Below the pieces are notes generated by a model. It did no database searches. It saw nothing but the letters and a program-made list of their open reading frames with translations, and was not told the origin of the DNA. Positions 19,669 to 29,215 of a stretch of 64,000 bases of DNA are shown here, in pieces (position 1 is the stretch's first letter; the number at the start of each line of letters is the position of its first letter). Both the position numbers and the translations under genes were made by a program. Source of the DNA: Meandrina meandrites (Eukaryota > Cnidaria > Anthozoa > Scleractinia > Meandrinidae); contig OY855908.1 of the NCBI GenBank assembly GCA_963693305.1, positions 23,574,493 through 23,638,492 on the forward strand, read 5' to 3'.

Positions 19669-22335
19669 GTTGCAGAGCTTAAAGCCCACATCCCCATGGA
19701 GATGTTAAGAATGATAAAAAGAACCTTCAAGGATGCACTTGGTAAGTATAGAACACAGTAAAACCTTAAACAAATACTACATGTACAGTACATGTGTATT
19801 CATTGACTGGGAGGGACAATATATGTGGCTAATTATAGTACAAGTTATTGATTGCAAATTTATAACAGCACATGTGCACAGTGATAAAGAGCCATATATG
19901 TACTGACCTGATCATTGTAATAATTTCTAGTGTTGAATTTGTTACAATGTCATCAATCACTTTTTCATAATTTCTGATAATTCAATTTTACTGGATTTTT
20001 TTGTTCTTGTAGGTTATGACATCTTTGGCCCTGAAAAGGAGATTCGCAATCACTTGAAGTCACTTGAGTTTGAGTACGAGTGTGAAGAATTTGTGACCAG
20101 TTCTGAAAAGAAGGTCTCATTTATCAGAGTCTCAAACTTTAGAGATGTCTTAACACAAACAGTTGAAGAACTGAAGCAGAGTAGAAACCTTACAAGTCAC
20201 AGCAACATTCCGGAGAATGTACTTTGGACTCTTTTCACTGGCGACAAGGGTGGGAAATCTACGCAACTGCTTCTACAAATACTTAACTGTAAAGAACAGC
20301 ACTCTGTTCATTGTGCACGCCTATTGGCTATCTTTGAGTGTGACAAAGACAGCTACGAGTGCCTGGAGAAAGTTTCAAACCTATTATTGATGAAGCCATT
20401 CAAGTGTTGTCTGACCTTCCTGCTCTAAACATTCATGTTCAACTTCCCAAAAGCAACAGGAAACCCCAGAATCAAACTGACATTACTGAAAACATCAATG
20501 TTAAAGGGACTGAGAATTGGCCAAGGATGAACCCTGGAAATGTGCACTTCAGTGAGAATTGTTTCTTATGTAAGAAACAAGTAAGTTTGGCAGTAAAGAT
20601 TCCAAAGAATGAAAGGGAAACAATTGAAATTGACCATACTTACAGCAAAATTAAAGAAACATCCACCACTGGACCCGCACCTACATCTGAAGCGACTGAT
20701 GTTTGCCTGTCACAGTGTTGGATAAGCCTAGGTGGGGACTGGGAGTTCCTTGCAAGATTTCTGGGCTTGACAGGACCAAATGGAACATGTTTCTGCAACT
20801 TTTGTCATGTACAATTAAAGGATGTCCCAAGAGGCAAACCTCACACGCCATCGCCTTTGCCAAAGTACAGCCAAAGCTGTGAGCAGTTTACTGTGCGTAC
20901 ATTTGAGTCCATCTCTTCAGATAACAGAAGATTTGTTGATGCTGGAGCAAACAAGGCTAAAGTGAACAAATTTCACAACTGTGAGTTGCCACCAATCTTT
21001 AAAACAGCAGGCCCAGTTATTGATTCAGTGTCGTGCATGCCACTGGACTTGTCTCTTGGTCTTGGAAAACAAGCCTTAGAACTTGTTGAAAAAGAAGCCA
21101 TCTTTCTTGACAATGCTATCTAAGAGAAAAATGGAAAAGCTAGTCAGAAATTGACAACTGAGTTAGAAACAAGGGCAGCATTGGAAGAAGAATGTTCTGA
21201 AGTCAAGAAAGAGTTGGATGTCCTAAAGAATGCTGCTTCTTGTTCCCAGGAAAAACTAAATGATTTTCTGCAGAAATCAGAAGCCTATCTCCAAAAGGAA
21301 GGGAGAAGGTACACCTCATGATGTGTTTATTATCAGTGTTCCAGATAAGAAAGGGTCTTAGGCAAAGCCCCACAAAGCTATTGTGTAGTTCTATACATGT
21401 ATGGTAACTATAAATGATTATGAGAGACCCACACCCATCAACCCCTTGCAAGTCCTTGTTGACTTTCTTGTGTGAAAAATATTGTGAACAATGTACCCTA
21501 CAAACAATCAAGTATACAAAATGAACACCACCAATAATTATTATCATCGAACAATTCCATAATATTTCTTGTCTAAATTGTCTGTTAGTTTAACTGTAGA
21601 ACTTATTCCTTACAGAGAAAGAGAAGAAAGAATGCACAAAAATGACAAATCAACAATATATAATAATACAATGAATCTAATAATTAAAACTTTATCAGAC
21701 AAATCTTTATTGTGTCAATATATTGGCAAACCCAATTTGATCAGTGCATGGATGAAATGAATTTGAAAAGGCAGGTGTACCACAAAGACGCATTAGTGGG
21801 AAGTAATGTGGATAAAATAATGCAGACTGGCAACATCAAAAAGATTGTTCAAGTTTTCAAACCTGTGAAAATTCAACTACAAGACGGTTGTTGGCAGATC
21901 TTCAGTTCCAGCAAAATAATGAACAAATTTTCAACATTGCTAACAAAGCTATCCCTTTGCTACCAACTCTACTCGAGAAGTGTCCCTCTATGTTGACATG
22001 AAGTTTGCTTTCTTGCTATTAGATGTGCAAGCTTTGGCTGTTGGTTTCCTGTGAACTTCCCTGACTGCAGCCTGCTCAGAAAATTCCACGTTCTAACACA
22101 CCATGTCCCAGAAAAGGCAAGGAAAAGGGGTACAGTGGGCATGGAAGCAGAGCACTGCTCTGAAAGCATTCACCCAGTGGTCAACAAACTGGACAGGATG
22201 TATGCTACCAATCAAAATGTGTGTAATCGCTTGGCACTGGTGTCAAAGAGCCAGTGGCTTCAGAGCAACTCTACTTTGAGAAATTTTAGGAAGCCTGTAC
22301 AAAGGAAAGCATGTAACATCCCTGTAGAAGAATAG
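19669..22335 (+). pseudogene. RAG1-core-like DDE transposase, multi-exon and decayed
   Basis: Exon 19669-19741 (acceptor CTTTCAG, donor GTAAGT) splices in frame to an exon starting at 20013 after CTTGTAG. The protein then shows FTGDKGGK (first Asp, codon 20243) and GGDWEFL (second Asp, codon 20737). A Cys-x2-Cys pair lies at +19 and +22 residues from that Asp. Later come FHVLTHHVPE (His at 22087 and 22102, five residues apart) and a Glu (codon 22162) 20 residues after the second His. Mouse RAG1 has D600, D708, C727/C730, H937/H942 and E962 with the same D708-to-Cys, His-to-His and His-to-Glu spacings. A coiled-coil-like, Lys/Glu-rich insert spans 21124-21308. Damage: a frameshift near 20365, a TAA at 21121-21123, and further shifts between 21700 and 22050. 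No RAG2-like kelch gene and no recombination-signal-like ends were found. It could belong to a cnidarian multi-copy transposase family related to RAG1/Transib rather than to RAG itself. Confidence 0.72.
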
Positions 22336-23345
22336 GCTTTTTCCATTGGTGATAGATCATTGCTACGCTTATCAGTTGAGTATGCAACAAGGGAAGTTTT
22401 ACTGTAAAGCTTTGCTGTTATCAGGGGCAATGGAGCTAGTTTCAATTGAATGGTACATATATAACTTTCAACACTCAAAATCTGATACAAAAACAACAAT
22501 ATTATTGTTGGTAAAGCTGGACACTATACACTGCTATTATTACTATTAGATACATAGTACCATGCAGCTAACAATTATGAATGTCTGGTCATTGTACCTT
22601 TTGATGGCTACGTGAACTGAGTTTGTTGACATACATTACTATTGTAATGATCTGTCAGATCCTTTACCAAACAGGTTTGGATGTTAGCCAAGAAGAGAGG
22701 GTACCTGTAAAACATGAAAAATAAATTATCTATAACTTGGGGTTCCTTCCACACATGGTGCAATTCATTGTGTACAGTTACATTGCAAGTTTACCTTGTG
22801 AGGTGATGCAAGTTGAGAAATCAACAAAATGCCAATTGTAGCATAAAATGTCTTGAGTTTATTAGTTTGTAAATTTGTAGCTATTGTACATAGTTAATAA
22901 TTGGGGGATGTTTTTACTTGCAACATACTCTTGTAGCATACGACAAACATTGATGATAAATTTATTTCAGAGTCATGTCTCTGCATCAAAAATGAATGTC
23001 TACTATGTTGCCATTTGATCAGATTATGCAATTTAAAAAGAAACAATTGTATGCCAGTGATTGTAAATAGTTGGGCTTATTATATTTAAATCACAAAATG
23101 GGGAGTGTTCACTGGTACTGTATACATGTATGAACAAACAAAATGTTTAATGCAGTGTATATTTGAAGTAATGCACTGTTTTAATATTTAAAAGTACATT
23201 ATTGCTGAAACCTAATGTAGAACCATGAATTATGCAAAAGTATCTGGTAATTCTCAATTTTATGAAAAATATGGAATAGAATGGAATAAAAATTTATTTT
23301 TACATAGCTTGAAGTTTGGCCCTTACATGTAGTGGAATTGCCACT
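22336..23345. other. AT-rich intergenic, nothing identified
   Basis: No coding feature or inverted repeat recognised. It may contain the 3' untranslated part of the element holding the RAG1-like gene. Confidence 0.45.
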
Positions 23346-23802
23346 ACAGTCCGACCTCTATTAAGGTGGCTTGACTGGGTTTTTTAGGGGCAACACCGCT
23401 CAAGTTTGAGAACTAACCAGACTGTCATTAACAATGCCATCGAAAAAGGATCACCACAGCTGAATTAGGTAAAGATGAAAATTTGTTATGACCAGTGTTA
23501 TTTTGACATCGGAGTTGTCATAGCAACGTAATGACGTCATCACGTTTATCAATTTCGTTCGTATTGCTCGGCACCAGGAGATTTTTTCGGAAATCGCTCA
23601 AGGGAGCATGTACCTCCTATACCTGCCTCAGTGTTGGCAAAGTTTGAACAAATTCTGTGAGAGCGTTATCGAAATTTTTGGGGATGAAGTTTCGAGGGTT
23701 ATAAATACAGCAAAAAATATACTATTGAGATAATAGGGTAATATCTGAAGAAAACCACGCGCTTTGGGGATGCAGTTTCATCTCATAGTAGTTTGATGCC
23801 AT

Positions 23803-24111
23803 TTAAAATTGTGTATACAAAATTATGGGGATCGCGACGACCGATTGCGAAAAAAACGGATTTGATGAGCGTGCATTCAGGTGCTCTTGTTGCCACTTTT
23901 GTAAATAATTTGGTCTACACCTACAAATGTGATAATTATTTGGAAACCGCTCGATGAATTTTTTTAAAAACTTGTCAATCTCGAGGTTTGTCATCAGTTT
24001 ATATGTCCTGCAAGTTTCAAGGTCATTGAAAACATTTAAGACAATAAAATCGGGGCTCCAATGTACTACTTTTCTCTCGCAGATTTTGTGTTTACAAGTG
24101 AGTGTCCTCAT
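23803..24111 (-). CDS. 102-codon ORF in the left arm of the TTAA foldback
   Basis: The frame starts MRTLTCKHKI and ends ILYTQF. Its twin in the right arm is open over the same 102 codons. The sequence is Cys- and Lys-bearing (CKHK, CRCRPNYL), which hints at nothing definite. The frame may be kept open only because the arms exchange sequence or are young. It might alternatively be an untranslated terminal repeat with chance openness. No family recognised. Confidence 0.3.
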   Translation of the reverse strand: MRTLTCKHKICERKVVHWSPDFIVLNVFNDLETCRTYKLMTNLEIDKFLKKFIERFPNNYHICRCRPNYLQKWQQEHLNARSSNPFFSQSVVAIPIILYTQF

Positions 24112-24360
24112 TATTCACGTGTATTGTTTTTTACTTTCATGTCCACGTGCACAACTCAGCAAAAAATTCATTTGCATTAAACAGAACGCTCAATTGCTTT
24201 CTAAAAATGTTGGGGAAACATGCTTATATAACTTGAAAACTGTATTTTTGTGTAGAACAACAGATCAGGAAAAAGGTCTAAACTCACTGATAAAATACAA
24301 ATGAATTTTTTGCTGAGTTGTGCACGTGAAAATGAAAGTTGAATACAATGCCCGTGAATA

Positions 24361-24669
24361 ATGAGGACACTCACTTGTAAACACAAAATCTGGGAGAAAA
24401 AAGTAGTACATTGGAGCCCTGATTTTATTGCCTTGCGTGTTTTCAATGACCTTGAAACTTGCAGGCCATATAAACTGGTGACAAACCTCGAGATTGACAA
24501 GTTTTTAAAAAAATTCATCGAGCGGTTTCCAAATAATTATCACATTTGTAGGTGTAGACCAAATTATTTACAAAAGTGGCAACAAGAGCACCTGAATGCA
24601 CCCTCATCAAATCCGTTTTTTTCGCAATCGGTCGTCGCGATCCCCATGATTTTGTATACACAATTTTAA
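24361..24669 (+). CDS. 102-codon ORF in the right arm of the TTAA foldback
   Basis: Inverted twin of the frame at 23803-24111, with 8 substitutions over 102 residues and no stop or frameshift. Like its twin it contains LEIDKFLKKFIERFPNN and CRCRPNYLQKWQQ. Function unknown. The survival of two open twins in a decayed neighbourhood is the only hint that it may be, or may recently have been, coding. Confidence 0.3.
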   Translation: MRTLTCKHKIWEKKVVHWSPDFIALRVFNDLETCRPYKLVTNLEIDKFLKKFIERFPNNYHICRCRPNYLQKWQQEHLNAPSSNPFFSQSVVAIPMILYTQF

Positions 24670-25705
24670 ATGGCATCAAACTACTATGAGATGAAACTGC
24701 ATTCCCAAAGCGCGTCGTGTTCTTCAGATATTACCCTATTATCTCAATAGTATGTTTTTTACTGTATTTATGACCCTCGAAACTTCATCCCCAAAACTTT
24801 CGATAACGCTCTCACAGAATTTGTTCAAACTTTGCCAATATTGAGGCAGGTATAGGAGGTACATGCTCCCTTGAGCGATTTCCGAAAAAATCTCCTGGTG
24901 CCGAGCAATACGAACGAAATTGATAAACGTGATGACGTCATTACGTTGCTATGACAACTCCGATGTCAAAATAACACTGGTCATAACAAATTTTCATCTT
25001 TACCTAATTCAGCTGTGGTGATCGTTTTTCGATGGCATTGTTAATGACAGTCTGGTTAGTTCTCAAACTTGAGCGGTATTGCCCCTAAAAAACCCAGTCG
25101 AGCCACCTTAAGCGGCCACCCTCCATTAAGCGGCCACTTTCTAAAGTCCCAATTTCTTTGTCAGTAAACTGCTGTATTTGATACCTGTATTAAACGATAC
25201 CTCTACTCAATGACCACCTCCATTAAGCGGCCACGGCCACCTTTTTGCTGTCGCAAGTGTATTATTTATATGGTTTTTTACCTCCATTAAGAGGCCAGCA
25301 AATTATCTTTCCAAGCGAAATGGTGACAGATGATAAAAGGTGATAACTGATAACAACAAGGAACAAGAACTGCAGGCCTAAGAAACTTGTCAACGATGTT
25401 TCGCATATGTTTCTGTACATTATCAACCCGGAGAAATACTGCACATTTCAACTACGTGCCCTCTGTGTTAGAGCTAGAACTATGCATGGGCTGCAAATGC
25501 ACTTGATACTTTGTTATAATGAATTTTGGATTTGTCTTAAAATATTTTCACGTTTTAAAAGCATTTTGCTATACAGAGTCAATAGAATCATGATTACTGC
25601 CATTCCTATCCAATTTATGTTGTACCTTTATTAAGCAGCCAACCTCTATTAAGCGGCCACTTGAGAAAGTCCTGAGGGTGGCCGCTCAATAGAGGTCGAA
25701 CTGTA

Positions 25706-26416
25706 ACTGGTTTGGTACCTTGTTTGCATTTAACAAATTATTCTCTTAGAAATTGGCTTTCACATGTAGGGAATGATTATTTTTGATAGCCAATACAAAA
25801 CACTGCTAGCTATATAGATATGGAAAAATTTACAGACATGCAAATGTGTATGAGAATAATTACATTGGAGGCTTTATAGTAAACCTTCGTCTGGGAATAA
25901 AATTGCTTATTATTGCACAAATAATCTTAACAAGTAGCACAATTCCCAGTTAAGTAATACTCCCTTGAGCATGGAGAGTAACTTGCATTTACCTATGTTT
26001 TTCATTCCTTATTGCTTACAGCATGACGCACCTTAGTGCAGCCACCCAAAAAGCTTTTTTACAAGTTTAATAGCCAACCAGAGGGAGAGAATTTCTTTGA
26101 CCAGTAACACTGTCTCCTTTTGATGTTAAAAACACGACAAAGAAACTGTTGATCACATTTGTAAACTAAGTTGGTGCATTTACAGAATGATATAGAGCTA
26201 ACTAACTTGTGAAAAAAAGTTTGTTGGGTAGCTTCACTAGAACGTCAAGCTGTAAAGATTGCCATTAAAAAATTGCACCATTTTCTCAACAAATCAGAGA
26301 TAAAACCAGAGTTTTGTATGAGTTATGAATGGTCGAATAGCTTGCAAGGGGCCGATCATTTTGGGAGTAGTTTGCAAAACAAGATAGTCACAGTTACAGC
26401 TGTGTTGATCAGTTGT
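25706..26416. other. Intergenic, nothing identified
   Basis: AT-rich DNA; no convincing frame or repeat. Confidence 0.45.
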
Positions 26417-26689
26417 TTACAAATTTATTTTCATGTACAAATTTATTTTCTTTTTTTTGGTTAATTTCTTAAGCCTTTCTCTTTCCAGCCTCTCTTTCAA
26501 TTCATCTCTTCTCACCTCCTCTGCCTCTCGCTGTCTTTTTTCTTCTGGGGTTCTGAAATGTATTAATTTGTAAGACCAAAAATTTGTCAAGTGTTTCCTT
26601 TTTAAATGATGAAACCAAATCAAGAAAAAATGAACTGGCGAGAACAAGTTACCTTTTTTCCTCCTCGTCCCCTTCTGGAAACACAACTC
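26417..26689 (-). CDS. Two predicted terminal exons of a charged coiled-coil protein
   Basis: On the minus strand a 37 bp exon (26689-26653) is bounded by CCTACAG and GTAACT. A final exon (26552 to about 26417) follows CATTTCAG. Joined, they stay in frame and read as an acidic piece FPEGDEEEKR followed by a highly charged helix containing EEKRQREAEEVRRDELKER and ERLKKLTKKKK before a stop, with AATAAA close by. The pattern is of a coiled-coil or RNA/cytoskeleton-associated protein tail, but I do not recognise the family. Upstream exons were not found within the following 2 kb. Splice sites are by eye. Confidence 0.4.
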   Translation of the reverse strand, partial: ELCFQKGTRRKKGNLFSPVHFFLIWFHHLKRKHLTNFWSYKLIHFRTPEEKRQREAEEVRRDELKERLERERLKKLTKKKKINLYMKINL

Positions 26690-26899
26690 CTGTAGGTTTT
26701 AAAAATTTTCTCGGGCGTCGAACAACTGAACTTCTTCAAACATAGAAAAACGAATATATGTAGCTAGCTGCTGAAGCCAATTGCCTTGAAAATAACATTT
26801 ATTTAACGTAAAACAAAACAAAAACCGACAATTAAATACACTACCTTTGTTTCGGCATTCCGCAAGAAACAAATCAAGTCGTAACCATTGAACCATAAA

Positions 26900-28870
26900 A
26901 TTGAAACGCAGGCGGCAAAATTCCCGCGCTTTTTTAGAACGCGACCAGCCGACATAGCATCAAGTAAAGAGCGGAAAATCTGTGGTCAAGAAAATGTCTG
27001 ACCAAAGAGAACACTTGATTGAAATATTCGGAATTGACAGCACGAGAATCTATTGATCAATTTAACTTATAGTGAAGTTCGACACATTTAATGACATTAA
27101 AGTCAGTGTAGTGAACAATCTAGCCCCGACACCATCCTGTCAAGAATTTCATACCGCAAATCGAGTACCATGACCAGCTTCGAGTTAACCGTTCAATACT
27201 CGTAGGTCCGTTGTTAAATAATCATCCTAATATTTCATCAATGAAACAAATGAACTACACAAAAAAAACAAAAACTGACCTGAGGCAACTGTCAAAGTTC
27301 TCCGCTAGGTTGGTGGAAAGCGCCAACAATCAGTACCGCCTTATCTAGTTTGTTAAACAAAACTGCAACGCGGTAAAACCTCGAAATCGTCTTGTAGATA
27401 CTGAGAAAAAATTCCACTCCCATACAATCGAGACGGGTGCAAACTGAAACCAGGTATGTAATCTTCGTTTGAGTGTAATGCTCAATGGACAGCATTCCTT
27501 CATGAGCGGATCTGGGCAAATGACAAACGGGTATCGTTCTGTTGGATCTGTTCTGTCACCTTTCAATAAATCCACGTCTGAGCCACTTCACTGGTGAATA
27601 AGGTCCAATATAAACATTTTTACTCGACAAACGCATTCTGTTGAAAACAATAAGAATTTAACGTAAAAGTGGACTGAGGCAAGCAACCCTATAAATTTTG
27701 ATCGATCGCAAACGACACGTGGACAAAGACGGTCGGGCGCGAAGTTATGCTTCTGGCAAAACTGCTAACTATTAAAGTTTTCAATAAAATAGGTTTAAAA
27801 AAAAACTTACCATTATATCGGCCTGTTTCCGACGATGACTTTTATAGCATATTCTCCACACAAACTGTCGAATCTTATAAAAGAAAACTAGAAAAAACAA
27901 TGGGCACGTAACCACAGAACAAAAAACTTCGCTCTCATCCGCTCTCACGGAATGCAAAACACAATTACGACCAGCGAACTCGTCTCAAAATCTACCGCTG
28001 CAAAGATATAGCGCGGGCTTCAAGTGGATCTGGGGGCCCAAGAATGAAACGCTTGTGACTGTTTTTGGGTACAAATGCAAAGCCTACTGTGCGGGTTTGC
28101 CACTTTACAAAAAGAACATGGGCTGGAGAAAAATGCAAAGGCCCCCTGAGGGAGTTTGATGAGGCCATTGCCAGGTTCATGGCTGGGAATTTAAATTGTT
28201 GCACCTGCACTTGGCATTGGACAAGAGCTTAGGCAAACAATTACTGCACATGTCCATGATTGGAACACTGTAATAAGCCATTTACAAGAAAACTTCCAAG
28301 GAGGTTTTACCACTTATTTGACAGGTTTGGGGCTAACGTCCCTAATTAATGGCCTGGAACATCCTGGTGCAATAGATGCGTATGATCGCAGACAGTGTAT
28401 TCTCAGTTGAGCCCAACTACGCTCATCCAGAACAAGTACTGTAAATAAATAACGGAAATAAATCAATGGGTAAATAAAAAACATAGGCACACAATGCGTG
28501 CCAGAGTTGTTTTCAGGTAGTGAAAGAGAATTAGTGCATACTTGTGGGTATTAATTCTCAGCTAATGCGTTTGTCTGGTTACAATCTTTAAGCTAAATTG
28601 ATCATGTGAAAAAATGTTAGAAGTAACTACAGCAATCAGACACAAATCCAAACTGCTGGCAGGACAGGGAAAGGGTAAGGTGATCAGGCCATTCTCGACC
28701 ATCGACTTTTGTTTACTGGTTTGTTTTTTTATGTTTTCCTCATCTTGAGCACCGAGGCTTTTAGGAACTGCAAGTTTGTGCGCATAAAACACTTATTCAC
28801 ACAGTTCATTCTTAGTTCCTGAAAGGTTAACGTCTCTTTGGCGAAGATACTCTTTTTGTTCAACGACCGT
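26900..28870. other. Intergenic, no gene recognised
   Basis: Several 60-76 codon frames occur at 27292-27575, 27992-28210 and 28562-28792. None has a recognisable motif. The GC content rises around 27990-28390, which could mark a relic exon, but no splice pair fits clearly. Confidence 0.4.
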
Positions 28871-28882
28871 AAACTTTTTAAG

Positions 28883-28960
28883 GCATATACTTCATGGTAA
28901 CACAACATGGCCGCCAACAATGAAAACATATAGTCACCCAACCACAAAATGAATGCTAAC
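28883..28960. repeat. Left arm of a 78 bp inverted repeat flanking the intact LINE
   Basis: The sequence from GCATATACTTCATGG to AATGCTAAC is repeated in inverse at 34539-34616 with one mismatch (AACAATG against AGCAATG). The arm contains ACATGGCCGCC. The LINE sits between the arms, so the arms look like the terminal repeats of a foldback element into whose loop the LINE inserted. Confidence 0.8.
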
Positions 28961-29215
28961 CGCAAGCAAATTGCGGTTGCTGTAGTTTGCTCGCAGTTAA
29001 CATTTATTTACTGCAATTTGCTTGCGGTTTTTTTTTTTTTAACACCCTTTATTTATCATACAAAAAAGAATTACAAAAACAGGTGTTTTTTTTTTAAATT
29101 ACTCCTTACATATAACAAACACACCTCTAAAACTAAAGCATGAGCTAAACTACACAAAAAAAACGAAAAAGATATACAGCCACTTAAAGAAGATAACAAA
29201 TAAATACAAGCATAC

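Larger units (their letters stand above)
23365..25107. mobile_element. 1.74 kb TTAA foldback element with ~810 bp arms
   Basis: The left arm (23365-24174) and right arm (24299-25107) are inverse copies, leaving a ~124 bp unique centre. Ends read GGTGGCT(T/C)GACTGGGTTTTT. TTAA flanks both ends (23361-23364 and 25108-25111), inside a TTAAGCGG unit of the host element. Each arm has an outward-to-inward open frame of 102 codons (24111 to 23803 minus; 24361 to 24669 plus) that differ at 8 residues, both keeping Met and stop. TTAA targeting fits piggyBac or Kolobok machinery supplied in trans. Confidence 0.85.
23347..25703. mobile_element. TA-flanked TIR element (pogo/Tigger-like ends) hosting a foldback
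   Basis: Ends are CAGTCCGACCTCTATTAA at the left and, inverted, CAGTTCGACCTCTATTGAG at the right, with TA outside both (23345-23346 and 25704-25705). Internal copies of CCATTAAGCGGCCAC occur near both ends (25121, 25220, 25634). A CAG...CTG terminus with TA duplication fits the pogo/Tigger branch of Tc1/mariner. No transposase is present. It is interrupted at a TTAA by the 23365-25107 element. Confidence 0.75.

Noticed and set aside
19669..22335. A full RAG1/RAG2 locus
   Set aside because: Only the RNase H core pattern is present; no kelch-repeat partner gene, RING or N-terminal RAG1 domains, and no recombination signals were seen.
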